The notes beneath the pieces were generated by a model. That model was not told the origin of the DNA. It did not search any database and saw only the letters and a list, made by a program, of their open reading frames with translations. A stretch of 64,000 nt of DNA. Source: Agapanthus africanus (lineage: Eukaryota; Streptophyta; Magnoliopsida; Asparagales; Amaryllidaceae). Position numbers and translations under genes: made by a program. The DNA is taken from assembly GCA_030015575.1 (NCBI GenBank), contig JASDDO010000028.1:28541661-28605660 (forward strand), written 5' to 3'. The stretch's first letter is position 1. Every line of letters begins with the position of its first letter. This document shows, in pieces, positions 21,287 to 31,438 of this stretch.

Positions 21287-22336
21287 GAATTTAATTCTCA
21301 ACAGAGTTTAACTCTGATAATAAAAAAGCAGAAGAAACTTATTTCTTCTCTCTTTGATAGAGGATCTGCAAAGTGCACATCTCCCCTTAAGGTTGAGAAT
21401 TTAATTCTCAATGGGTCGAGATCCTGCCATGCAGATCCAAAACATAGAGAAGGAATGCAAGCATGAGAATTTAATTCTCACAGAACTATAGGAATTTAAT
21501 TCCTCCAAAATAAAAGTAGGGCTAGACCCTATATCATGGGAATTTAATTCCTTCAGAACAAAAAAAGAGACAGGGTTTAACCCTAATTAAAGAACTTAGT
21601 TCTGTTGAAACAACGGGAATTTAATTCCCTTAATCATCATTTCCTCAAAAACTTTTATTAGGGTTTAACCCTATTCAGCCCTTCACATAAACGAGGAATT
21701 TAAATCCCACAGAAGATTCAGAGTTAAACTCTATTCCAGAATACAAGTCTTCAAAAGAAAGAAGGATTTAATTCCTCTGAAATTAAAAGTCTCTGGAATT
21801 TAATTCCTAAAAAAGGAGTAACAAATCCTCTGAAAAACCATATTAAGGCAGGGTCACGTGTCACCACGTGACCCCCCCCCCCCAAAAAAGCCCTACAGAA
21901 AACCCCTTGGAGGCAGCACCCCACGTGACCCACGTGACTTTCAGCAGAAGCCTTAACACATAGGCATTTGAATGCCCATCACGTGCTGACACGTGATGCT
22001 ATCAAAGACACAGTAATTTCAGCAGAACAAATGAAGGAAGGGCGCTCTCACGTGCTGCCACGTGACCCCTCTTGTCTTAGTGTTTAACACTAAATTGAAA
22101 CTCTCGAAATCAGTGTTAAAATATTGTTGGGCCTTAGTGATCAACACTAATTAAAAAAGCTTTATCTGCAGTGTTCAACACTGATTACCTTAGTGTCAAA
22201 TACTAATCTGAGATCTTCATTTGCAGTGTTCAACACTGATCTGTTTTAGTGTTTAACACTAATTTGAGAAGCCTTATTGCTGGTGTTTAACACCAATTAT
22301 TTCTTAGTGTTAAACACTAACTTGTTAACCAGGATA
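21287..22336 (+). repeat. Array of TTTAA/TGTTNAACA-centred palindromes in element C R-U5
   Basis: More than twenty perfect or near-perfect palindromes of 11-19 bp are spread over one kilobase. Examples are CAGAGTTTAACTCTG (21302), TTGAGAATTTAATTCTCAA (21393), AGGAATTTAATTCCT (21490), AGGGTTTAACCCT (21573), AGAACTTAGTTCT (21592), then TTAGTGTTTAACACTAA, CAGTGTTCAACACTG (twice) and TGGTGTTTAACACCA at 22077-22330. The centre is constant while the arms change together. The array is repeated in the 3' LTR (36589-37638). Confidence 0.88.
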
Positions 22337-22646
22337 GAGGCAAAGCCTCTCCTTCAATGGACCAGCAAGAAGTCAATGTTTCAGACCTGACTGGACTTAG
22401 CCCAAGCTGGCCATAAGTCCTCAATTTGTGATTAACTGGGCTAATGAGCTCATAACATAATTAAATCAGTCTCGACCCCCAGATTGGGTCAGGGACTATT
22501 CAATCCATTCCGGTTCTAGGGTACATCTCTTCACTCCTTTGAAACTTGGCATTGTAATCCCTCAATGTCTTCAAAGAGGTGACGGGTCCCGACGGCCACT
22601 CATGATATGGACTGTGGGGTCCTTAAACCCACGCCTAATGCAAAAT

Positions 22647-22817
22647 TCCTGGTTACGTGGAAAGCGGATAACGTCACTCTTTGACCCCGTGGAAAACGTC
22701 CAGAGCGGATCCTGGTCCTCGCAGAGCATGGCAGTGAACCCATGCGAAGCATCCAGAGCGGAGCCTGGTCCTCGCCTAGCACGGCAGTGAACCCGTGTGA
22801 AGCATCCAGAGCACATA
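22647..22817 (+). repeat. Single 171-bp module in the LTR of element C
   Basis: This is one copy of the unit that is tandemly repeated about 4.7 times at 31439-32240 in the internal region. It begins TTCCTGGTTACGTGGAAAGC and contains two imperfect ~54-bp sub-repeats (AGCGGATCCTGGTCCTCGC and AGCGGAGCCTGGTCCTCGC). Confidence 0.85.
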
Positions 22818-22889
22818 CCGGACTGTGGAGTCCTTAAACCCATGGACTATGACGTCCTTAACCTTGACCGAGATGTCTTAAAACTAACA

Positions 22890-23104
22890 ATGGACCGCAA
22901 TGTCCTTAAACTACCCATGGACCGCAATGTCCTTAAACTACCCATGGACCGCAATGTCCTTAAACTACCCGTGGACCGCAAGGTCCTTAAACTACCCGTG
23001 GACCGCAATGTCCTTAAACTACCAACGGACCGAAATGTCCCTAAACTACCCATGGACCGCAACGTCCTTAAACCACCCACGGACCGCAATGTCCCTAAAC
23101 TAGA
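22890..23104 (+). repeat. 27-bp GGAC/GTCC tandem repeat, eight units
   Basis: Units start at 22892 and recur every 27 bp up to 23081. Each has the form GGAC-CGCAAT-GTCC followed by TTAAACTACCC. One unit is GGACC-GCAA-GGTCC, where both arms have lengthened together. Because 27 is a multiple of three, the array gives spurious open frames on both strands. Confidence 0.9.
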
Positions 23105-23911
23105 ACAATAGAGCCCTCCATATGCTCTTTTGTCGGATCTAAACGGTCCCGTTTAAGTTGATCTTAGCCTCCAAAAATGGCTAACGCGTCCTTAAACCTT
23201 CAAACAGATTGGACTACGAATCCCCTGAATTAACTCCGGCTTGAGGGTACATCTCTGAACTCCTCTGACATCCGTCGTTGTAATCTTTCAACGTCGTCAG
23301 AGAGGTGATGGGTCTCGACGGCCATACATACGGTGGACCACTACGTCCCTAAACTGGAACAATAGAGCCCAAATGCTCTTTTGTCGGATCTAAACGATCC
23401 CGTTAAGTTGATCTTAGTCTCAAACTGGACTAACGTATCCTTAACAAACGTTTAAGTTGATCTTAGCCTCAAATATGGCTAACGTGTCCTTAAACCAAAC
23501 CCCCAAACCCAAATTTAAGATAATGCGGATTTGGACTAGTCCACGCCCTACGGGTGACGACATAACCCAGTCTCCGTAAACAATCCACGGGCAATAAAAT
23601 AAACACCCACGACACGAAGTGACCATCTGGAGAAGGAGAAAGTTGTTACCGCAACGCGGTAGCGTAATTAACTGCAGGGGCTTGCGCCTGCAGGGAAGAG
23701 CGTCCCCACAATCAAAAACCCCTCAAATGAGGGGGAATCTGACGAAGTCTGCTACATCGGACGCATCCGTCTAAACCTTCGACACATGGTGCCATAAATC
23801 AACTTGGCATCTTCGGAGGGGTGGACGGATAGCACCAATTAGCATCTGCCCCGAACCCCAGGCATTCGGACGTCCCGACGTCCCGGCCGCCGTTCGGAGG
23901 GGAACAGATTC

Positions 23912-23930
23912 TGGCACGCCCGGTGGGACC
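23912..23930 (+). other. Element C primer-binding site
   Basis: TGGCACGCCCGGTGGGACC, five bases after the LTR, identical to the site of element I at 2816-2834. Confidence 0.9.
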
Positions 23931-24058
23931 TTTTCTTCTTTCCACTCCACACTTCGTGTGTCGTGATTCGCGAACCAATCGCGGTTCGCTAATAGTTGCC
24001 CTTGGGTCTCAAGGTACTGAGAATTGGCATCTTGCTTATTGCAGAAACCAAAGGATCG

Positions 24059-27000
24059 ATGGCTTTCATCCCTGCGAAATCCTCCAACTGCTCAGACGGC
24101 AACTGCAGCCGACGCTCTGCCTCGCCAGGAGGTATAGCCTATGGACCCCAAGCTGCTTCGCTGTTCACAATGCCGGTGGAACAGGTCACCCGCGCCACCA
24201 CAGGATTGTTTTTTGGGACCATGATCCCACCGACAAACTTTACCGCTCCAGTGCTGGCGAAGGAAACTCTTAAGAAGTCGGTCTTTGATCGTCTTACCCC
24301 TACCGCGGCTCCTCTCAACGAGTCGCCCAACGTCAACGCCTCGGTCTTCTCTAGACTGGGCCAGGAATCATGCGAGCTCATTACGGGGCCTACAGTCTCA
24401 AAGAAGGCTGCTTCTAAGAAAGTGACCGCTCCCATCCCCGAAATCGCCAAGGCAACCTCTCCAGCCAAAAAGTCAGTCTTTACAAGATTGACGGCTCCGG
24501 CCTTTGCTCCCGCTTCCCAAAGGACATCGGTCTTCGATAGGTTAACGCCAACAACAACCCTCCATCCCCACAGGGAGCAAGACGAAACCATTCTTATATC
24601 TGACTCTACGCCGTCTGCTCGACGTGCTCGACGTCGTCATTGGCGCCGAATAAGGAAGGCTGGGGGCAACTCCCCCTCCGGATTGACTCCACCAGCCCCG
24701 GCGGTAGAAGTTGATGCTGCTGTTCCAACTGGAAACAGCTTTGAAATGCTAAATAAGGTGCGAAGGAATTCCCCTACCGCAGTGCTGAAGAGGTCTCCTC
24801 CCCCATCAGAAAAGGTTGTGGAAACAGAATCAGAACAGCCCCGATCTCCTCAACGGCTGTCTTCCAGAATTTATAAGGTTTGGCGACAAGCCCGAGATTC
24901 GATCATCGATCCAAACTTCTCTCGCCAGCACAAAAAGCCGAAAATCCAACCTGAAGCTGGTCACCAGGCTAAACCCCAAAAGGCTGTTGATCAACTGACT
25001 CATAAAAGGAGGAGGCCAGAGAGGACCCCACAGCATGCAACGACGGCTAAAAACACTAGGCCTAGACGCCCTAAGTCTGGGGGCATGATGGTCCACACTG
25101 TATACATGGCCTCTGGAAAGGAGGAGAGCCGCACTTCTACAGGACATCGACCACTAACCCGATCCGTAACGAAATCCCAGGAGCAGCAACAGAAGCTTCA
25201 AGAAATGATGAATGCTATGGCCGCGCTCACCGGGCCAAAGGAAAACCCAGAAGCATCCTCAGACGCACGCCGGGAGGAAGAAACCGACGCTGAATTCCTT
25301 CGCCGGACACTGGAGAAAAGGGACAAAGAGGCGGCCGAACAAGCGGCCAATATACAACGGATGGGCCTTCTCTTTCAAGACGTGATAGGAATGATGATCC
25401 AGCAGGACCTACCCGCCGAAGATCCTCCGATTGTTCTTGAAGACGACCGAGGAGAGACGTCAAATCCACCACCAGCCCTCTCAACAGCCAAGGAAGAGAC
25501 GATCTCTAAGGCTGACTTGGCTGACTACATAGCCCAGCAAATCCGAGTTCATCACGCAACTGAGGCAGCTGGTCAAACCGTGAAAACCGGGCGGCCGTAT
25601 CCGAGCTGGTACGACCAAATCAAATACCCACAAGGTTATACGATACCGAAATTCCACGTGTATAAGGGGACCGGCAATCCCCATCAACATGTCGCCCAGT
25701 TTCGGGCCCTATGCGGTAACACCGGCGGTGACGATAAATTGTTGCTGCGCCAGTTCGTGGGCAGCTTGTCAGAAACAGCGTTCGAATGGTATTCAGAACT
25801 CCCGAACGATTCCATCAAAACGTTCGCTGAAATGGAGTTGTTGTTCACTCAGCGATTTGCAAGTGCCAGCGAACGCACTCCAATAACTGCACTTATTAAC
25901 GCCAGGGTAAAACCGAGTGAAACCTGGGTCCAGTACGCTATACGCTGGCGGAACTTGTGGTCGAGATGCGAGCAGCGCATCGAAGAAGCACCTGCGGTGG
26001 GCATGTTCGTGGGAACTCTAGACCCTCATGCAACTATCTCCCAGTTTATGATGTTCTTTAAGCCAACCACATTCCAGGCTCTGATCGACAAGTTAGCTCA
26101 GATGGACCAGATGGGTCATAGACCACCTACACCGAAATCGGAGCCTCGGAATGACAAGGGTAAAGGGAGGGCAACCTTTGTTGCGAATGCCCAACAGCAA
26201 CCTAACGCCCCAAAATCGACGGATCAACTGGAGGAAAGACGCCGATACTATAATGAGAAGATGAAGCGTCCCTACTCGTTCCCACAAGACAAGACGAAGC
26301 GGTTATTCGAGTTGGCAATACGCAACAGACTTATAAACCTACCAAATCCAAGGCGACCGCCACAACCCACCGAGATGAATAACTCCAACTACTGCCCTTA
26401 TCATCAGACGGTAAGTCATCCGATTGAAGATTGCTTCGTCTTCAAAGGATGGATCGAAGATCAATACCTTCAGGGGAAATTTGTACTGTCCGAAAAGTGG
26501 AAGGTGAACCCACCACAACCACATACTCCTAAGAAGGCCGATACACCGGGGGCAACCTGCTCCTTTATCGAAGAAGCTCCATGGGAGGTCGTGTTATCAA
26601 CGAAGACCAAAAGAATGCTGAGAGACCTCCATGCATGCCCTGCGATCGAATGGAAGGACCCTCTTGAACCTCAAATTATCGAAGGGATGTTGAAGCCCCG
26701 CACCATTGCAAAGATTCGTGATAAGGGCCCAAATACTCACGCCCAACCGTCAAAATCTTCAAAGAAAAAGAAGAAGAAATCCAAGAAGCCCGCGAAGCTT
26801 GGAGACGAGCGAACAAACTTGCAGAAGCAAATCGATGCGCTGGAAGAATACAATCAAAAGGCGCGAACTCCTGTCACACTGCGAGAGTTCCTTAGTCACA
26901 TCTCGCAAGATGGAGATGATGAAGAGAGCTCGTCGGACGAATCCGAAGAGTATGTGGCAAGTTGCAACGTGATCTCCCACTCGTTTACCGACGATGAGAA

Positions 27001-29743
27001 AACTCCTAGCACCAAGAAGCTAGAGACGGAGCCCGAGCCAGAGCGTGCGAGGCTGACAACGGAAATGATCAATGCCTTCTTAGACGAGATTCGTCTAAAA
27101 AGTAAAGCGGATCAAGAACGCGAAATGGCGACACTAACGGGAACCAGAGGCGGGCGACTGGACGGAAGAGTGGAGTTACCCCTGCCAGAACAAAAGGCAT
27201 CCGAAGTGGACAAGAAAATATTCAAGACAAGGAAAAGGTTCGCCAAAGCCATGTCAATGGGAATGATGCTACCACCTTCAGAAGCAAATACGCACGAAGG
27301 GGCGGAAAGGCACCCTGACTATTGCGCGTATCACCGGAAGGTCTCACACCCCACGGAGGAGTGCGATGCCTTCAAAATATGGTGGCGAGGATATGTTATC
27401 CGTCAGCAACAGTTTAAGCGCATGAAACGCAAAAGCCGTCGGGAGCGAAGAAGTACTGTCGGAGGGCATAACAAGACTACTGGCAACTGTTACATGGTTG
27501 ACGCCAGAGGGTCACAAGTTCTCACCTTCGGGAGCGACTCTGATGAAGAAATGGCTCTGGGCCCTCTCTTTACAGAATCCGTTCTAGGAAAAAAGGAGGA
27601 ATCAGAGGCCTGCGAGAACATCCAGCTGCGCAACCGCACACTCCCGGAGAAGAATCTCGGGCCCGTCGGCCGAAAAGATAAGGGAAAGGAAAAGGTCATT
27701 GAAGATATCACTTTAGATGACCAGGTCACAAAAGAGCTAACTAATAAAGACCCTCCCAAAAAGGGTAAGGTGGACTATAACATCCTCGCGCACTTAAGGA
27801 AACTACCCTCTCAGCTTAGCATTCTTGATGCCCTTCTATTATCAAAAGAAGCGCGAGACTCGCTTATTAAAGCGTTGCAAGAACCTGAACAATTCCAAGC
27901 CTTTCTCGCCACTGAAAGGATGAAGGATGAACTGGAGGAAGTACATACAGCCGACATCACGTTCGGTGATGAAGACCTCCTCCTCGGGACGTGCGACCAC
28001 AACCGTCCCCTATATGTCTCCGGATACTGCCACGACATCAAGATAGGCAAAATCCTGGTGGATAATGGATCCTCCGTCAACCTCCTTAACGTTCGGGTGT
28101 TGAAGGAAATCTGCATGAGTGTGCAACACCTCGCTCGTGACAAAATTACTATCTCCGGTTTTGACTCTCAGTCGTCACGGACTCTCGGATCTGTAATACT
28201 GACGTTACGCTTCGGACTTCTCGTCACAGATATCAAATTCCATGTCATTGACGCCAAGACCTGCTACAACGCCTTGCTCGGCCGTCCTTGGCTACACGAG
28301 TACAACATCATCCCTTCTACACAACATCAGTGTATGAAGTACTTCAAGGATGGTTTCGAGTACACTGTAACAGGCGAGTTAAACCCGTTTTCTGTGAACG
28401 AAGTTCGCAAATACGAAGATGCGAAATACTTTTTGCCAGATTTCGAGGATACAGAAAGGTGTCGCGACCCGGAGAACAAAATCGCCGCCACCATCCCTGT
28501 TTTCGGGAGCGATACCGAAGAAGAGGAAGCGATAGTGTATATGGGACCATCCCAACACAACAACCTGGGGGCACCCACCCCCATACCGGTCTTCGGGAGT
28601 GATTCGGAGGACGAGGTTAACGCCGTGTTCTCCAGTCGGCTGTCAATACAGGCACCCCTTTGCGATGACCATAGTCTGCAAATCACCATGGTACCGCAAG
28701 AACACTATAAGGATCTCGACGCGCTTCGAACCCACAGCATACAGGACCTGCAAACATTTTACGTCCCTCCCAGGCGAAGGGGTGAGAAGGTGATCCTATT
28801 TTACCAATCCTCAGAGTCGAAGGTGGAGAAAGAGATCTGGCACGGCGTGGACGTTACACTTGACAGGCTCCAACCCATCCGTCTGCCTAGATACTATACA
28901 AGTGGATTGAAGAAGTTATTGAAGCGCCAAGGAGTACCCTTAAAACAGACTGTGCGGCAGGCTCGGTTCTACAACAGGATTTGGGATGTCCCCGGGACTC
29001 AGCGCAAATTGCCCAATGGGAAAATGGAAACACTTGGGCTTGGGTACACAAGAACCGGAAAACGGGAGCGAGCCCACGGCAGCTACGCCATATATACCTT
29101 TGATGAAGAAGAGGGCGCCCTGTCAGGAGAGGCCAACCCCTCATCAAAACTAAACCCTGCGACCGAAGCGCCAAACCCGTTGTTTAAAGGACGAATGGGC
29201 AAGCCTACCGCGAAAGCGGATCAGAAAATTCGGGAAGATCACAACCACGAAGCGGCCATCTATGAGAAGGCCAGGACGCGACGTCTATTCCAACAGGCTG
29301 CACAGGCTGCAAAAGATAAAGCTGTTCACCATCGTCAACCTGTCATACGAAAGGCCCGATGCAGGGACGGGAATAAATTAAGAAGCGAGAGAAGAAGCCG
29401 ACAACAACGACGCAGGATTAGAGGGTTACGGGTATTGCGCGGCTCGGATTCGTCCCTCACGGAAAAGATGAGTCGAGCATACTCCTTCCCTCGAGACAAG
29501 ACGGAACGGTTACTCAAGCTCGCCCTAAAACATCAGATGATCACGCTTCCAGAGTCTAGGCATCCTGAGCAAGCTAGGCATCCTGAGCAAGCTAGCAAGC
29601 GGGGAAAATTTGAGCCAAACTATGAAGGCCCGTACATCATAGACAAGGTCTACCAGGGTGGAGCCTATCTACTCATGGACATGCACGGTGAAAGACCTTT
29701 CAGGCCAATAAACGGTCGCTTCTTAAAGAAATACTATGCTTAA
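24059..29743 (+). CDS. gag-pro: Element C Gag-protease-integrase tail fusion polyprotein, 1,894 aa
   Basis: One uninterrupted frame; the first ATG is at 24059. Four SVFxRL motifs lie near residues 73-160 and VHTVYM near 345. The Gag core is at about 512-670 (YPSWYDQIKYPQGYTIPKF, AFEWYSELPNDS). Two C-x2-H-x4-H-x4-C knuckles lie near 778 (CPYH...H...C) and 1088 (CAYH...H...C). Three acidic FGSDxxEE motifs are near 1157, 1481 and 1512. The aspartic protease has DNGSS near 1334 and LLGRPWLHEY near 1406. Near 1806 a third partial Gag module (YSFPRDKTERLLKLA, compare YSFPQDKTKRL near 739) leads directly into the integrase C-terminal GPY-type module (NYEGPYIIDKVYQGGAYLL) and the stop. RT, RNase H and the integrase core are missing without loss of frame. 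Gag and protease may be active; integrase cannot be. Confidence 0.93.
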   Translation: MAFIPAKSSNCSDGNCSRRSASPGGIAYGPQAASLFTMPVEQVTRATTGLFFGTMIPPTNFTAPVLAKETLKKSVFDRLTPTAAPLNESPNVNASVFSRLGQESCELITGPTVSKKAASKKVTAPIPEIAKATSPAKKSVFTRLTAPAFAPASQRTSVFDRLTPTTTLHPHREQDETILISDSTPSARRARRRHWRRIRKAGGNSPSGLTPPAPAVEVDAAVPTGNSFEMLNKVRRNSPTAVLKRSPPPSEKVVETESEQPRSPQRLSSRIYKVWRQARDSIIDPNFSRQHKKPKIQPEAGHQAKPQKAVDQLTHKRRRPERTPQHATTAKNTRPRRPKSGGMMVHTVYMASGKEESRTSTGHRPLTRSVTKSQEQQQKLQEMMNAMAALTGPKENPEASSDARREEETDAEFLRRTLEKRDKEAAEQAANIQRMGLLFQDVIGMMIQQDLPAEDPPIVLEDDRGETSNPPPALSTAKEETISKADLADYIAQQIRVHHATEAAGQTVKTGRPYPSWYDQIKYPQGYTIPKFHVYKGTGNPHQHVAQFRALCGNTGGDDKLLLRQFVGSLSETAFEWYSELPNDSIKTFAEMELLFTQRFASASERTPITALINARVKPSETWVQYAIRWRNLWSRCEQRIEEAPAVGMFVGTLDPHATISQFMMFFKPTTFQALIDKLAQMDQMGHRPPTPKSEPRNDKGKGRATFVANAQQQPNAPKSTDQLEERRRYYNEKMKRPYSFPQDKTKRLFELAIRNRLINLPNPRRPPQPTEMNNSNYCPYHQTVSHPIEDCFVFKGWIEDQYLQGKFVLSEKWKVNPPQPHTPKKADTPGATCSFIEEAPWEVVLSTKTKRMLRDLHACPAIEWKDPLEPQIIEGMLKPRTIAKIRDKGPNTHAQPSKSSKKKKKKSKKPAKLGDERTNLQKQIDALEEYNQKARTPVTLREFLSHISQDGDDEESSSDESEEYVASCNVISHSFTDDEKTPSTKKLETEPEPERARLTTEMINAFLDEIRLKSKADQEREMATLTGTRGGRLDGRVELPLPEQKASEVDKKIFKTRKRFAKAMSMGMMLPPSEANTHEGAERHPDYCAYHRKVSHPTEECDAFKIWWRGYVIRQQQFKRMKRKSRRERRSTVGGHNKTTGNCYMVDARGSQVLTFGSDSDEEMALGPLFTESVLGKKEESEACENIQLRNRTLPEKNLGPVGRKDKGKEKVIEDITLDDQVTKELTNKDPPKKGKVDYNILAHLRKLPSQLSILDALLLSKEARDSLIKALQEPEQFQAFLATERMKDELEEVHTADITFGDEDLLLGTCDHNRPLYVSGYCHDIKIGKILVDNGSSVNLLNVRVLKEICMSVQHLARDKITISGFDSQSSRTLGSVILTLRFGLLVTDIKFHVIDAKTCYNALLGRPWLHEYNIIPSTQHQCMKYFKDGFEYTVTGELNPFSVNEVRKYEDAKYFLPDFEDTERCRDPENKIAATIPVFGSDTEEEEAIVYMGPSQHNNLGAPTPIPVFGSDSEDEVNAVFSSRLSIQAPLCDDHSLQITMVPQEHYKDLDALRTHSIQDLQTFYVPPRRRGEKVILFYQSSESKVEKEIWHGVDVTLDRLQPIRLPRYYTSGLKKLLKRQGVPLKQTVRQARFYNRIWDVPGTQRKLPNGKMETLGLGYTRTGKRERAHGSYAIYTFDEEEGALSGEANPSSKLNPATEAPNPLFKGRMGKPTAKADQKIREDHNHEAAIYEKARTRRLFQQAAQAAKDKAVHHRQPVIRKARCRDGNKLRSERRSRQQRRRIRGLRVLRGSDSSLTEKMSRAYSFPRDKTERLLKLALKHQMITLPESRHPEQARHPEQASKRGKFEPNYEGPYIIDKVYQGGAYLLMDMHGERPFRPINGRFLKKYYA

Positions 29744-29835
29744 TAAGCTGCAGCCTAGGTCAATGATAGATGACGACGACTATGTCCGCTCGCTATCTTC
29801 CCAGGCTCGGACTTTACAAGCAGCAGCTGGCCTTC

Positions 29836-30084
29836 CTATAATGCCGGACCGAAACGTCCTTAAACTATCTAGGACCGAAACGTCCTTGAACTATCTACGG
29901 ACCGAAACGTCCCTAAACTAATGCCGGACCGAAACGTCCTTAAACTAGCAACGGACCGAAACGTCCTTAAAACTAACGACGGACCGAAACGTCCTTAAAC
30001 TAGCAACGGACCGAAACGTCCCTAAACTACTACCGCAGCATCCTTGGGCTGACGAGATAAAAAAAAAAAAAAAAAAAAAAAAAA
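29836..30084 (+). repeat. GGACC-GAAAC-GTCC repeats and a poly(A) run
   Basis: Seven units of about 27-28 bp start at 29845 and continue to about 30020, with the form GGACCGAAACGTCC plus TTAAACTA. They are relatives of the 27-bp units in the LTR. A run of about 26 A lies at 30059-30084. Confidence 0.88.
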
Positions 30085-30231
30085 GAATAAGTATATAAAA
30101 TAATAAAAACGGTATGTCCATAAGCACAATGGGCACGGATGAAAACCTGAAAGGGCTCCGTGAGTAAAAACGGCAGGACTGCCGGCGAGTGTTTGTGAAA
30201 ACCCGAAAGGGCGCAACCTCGTTAAAAGACA

Positions 30232-30720
30232 CTTATAGGGTCCTCTCGACCTTGTAAGGAGAAACCACCTGCGTGAGATCCTTACGACTCACAAAGGAGC
30301 TGCACACTTAGGGATCCTCACGATTCCTAAGGAGAAAAACACACTTACGAGATCCTCACGACTCGTAAGGAGAATTCTCTTGTAGGACCCTCACGGCTCA
30401 TGAGATTTGAAAGTCTTAAGTTACAGAAACCTGAACCTGTTCTTAAGCAAATCCTCCACAACCTCCGATATTGCCCTATAAGCGGCTCCATACTGACCCT
30501 TGTATACAATCCACGGGCGCGAATTAACACTTCCCCAACAAAGTCCAACCCTTATAGGTCCTCTCGACCCATAATGGGAAAGTCCTCTTGTAGGGTCCTT
30601 ACGACTTACAGAGGAGCACACACTTAGGAATCCTCACGATCCCTAAGGAGAAAATACACCTGCAAGATCCTCACGACTTGTAGGGAGAAATACCTTTGTG
30701 AGACCCTTACGGCTCATGAA
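30232..30720 (+). repeat. Covarying hairpin array 1 of element C
   Basis: About ten inverted-repeat units of 25-30 bp have changing arms and a nearly constant centre ATCCTCACGA (variants TCCTCTCGA, ATCCTTACGA, ACCCTTACGG). Clear examples are CTTACGAG/CTCGTAAG (30344-30369) and CTTAGG/CCTAAG (30307-30330), with others using G-U type pairs such as CTGCAAG/CTTGTAG near 30660. Units are separated by GAGAAA-like spacers. There is no coding sequence. Confidence 0.85.
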
Positions 30721-30899
30721 GTCAAAAGCCTTGGTTAACAGGACCCTTAACCCTGTTTGCTGAGCAACCTTTGTTCGTCATCGACAAAGGCAAATGATGA
30801 TTCGCTCTTGGCAACATTCCAGTAGTAGCGATGCTGATGCCGAGATCGGTGCCTAAAATCCAAGCTTGCGGCGAGAAGGTCAGCAAGCCAAACATGCCT

Positions 30900-31125
30900 G
30901 CAAAATAGCCGAAATGATGGGGCAACTTGCAATAAAAAGCAGCAAGTAAAAACGAAGGCATAAAAAAATAGCCGAAATGATGGGGCAACTCGCAACAAAA
31001 AACAGCGAGCAGAAAATAAATAAATAGCCGAAATGATTGGGCACCGCGAAAAATAGCCGAAATGATTGGGCAATCGTGATTTTCGCGATATAAAAGCTGA
31101 AATGATAGAGCATCGCGGAAAAAAA
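30900..31125 (+). repeat. Tagged hairpin repeats (GCCGAAATGATGGGGCAA) of element C
   Basis: The tag GCCGAAATGATGGGGCAA or a close variant starts at 30908, 30971, 31027, 31056 and 31096. Between the tags are short inverted repeats whose arms covary: CTTGC/GCAAG, CTCGC/GCGAG, ATCGTGA/TCGCGAT. The same tag, on the sense strand of element I, is found at 440-585. A run of A follows at 31121-31139. Confidence 0.82.
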
Positions 31126-31438
31126 AAAAAAAAAAAAAAGAAATAAAATAAAAATAAAATTTATGCCCTACAGGTGATATTCCGTCGCACCCTGTACACA
31201 ATCCAAGGGCGTAAACAAAGAAGGGATCATACTTCTCCCCCAGGTTTCATCAGAAGAAGAAGCCAAGTCTCGATGGGCCACAAGCGACCTAGAGATCATC
31301 CAAACACTCGTCTCGTAACAACGGACATGACTTCAAACGAAACGGAACAGCGGTAACCCCCAGTTCCATGACTCGGTGATATACACATCACCAAGAGTCA
31401 AACCTCCATTCCGTGAAATGCGGATACAATCAACAAAC

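Larger units (their letters stand above)
20313..23906 (+). repeat. Element C 5' LTR (3594 bp)
   Basis: It starts TGTTTCCTGATTT and ends GGAGGGGAACA, followed by GATTC and the primer-binding site. U3 (to about 21170) carries the CACGTG arrays and the TATA box at 21143. R-U5 is unusually long, about 2.7 kb, and made of TTTAA palindromes, GTGTT/AACAC palindromes, one 171-bp module (22647-22817) and eight 27-bp GGAC/GTCC units. By eye it differs from the 3' LTR by three substitutions and a homopolymer length change. Small frames inside it are products of repeats with periods divisible by three. Confidence 0.95.

Noticed and set aside
22797-23111. 104-codon frame and its minus-strand partner with a nine-residue repeat
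   Set aside because: It is the 27-bp tandem repeat read in frame; the same array in the 3' LTR behaves alike.
30232-31125. CRISPR-like array of repeats and spacers
   Set aside because: The DNA is from a plant, units are inverted repeats with degenerate spacing, no constant direct repeat and no cas genes exist.
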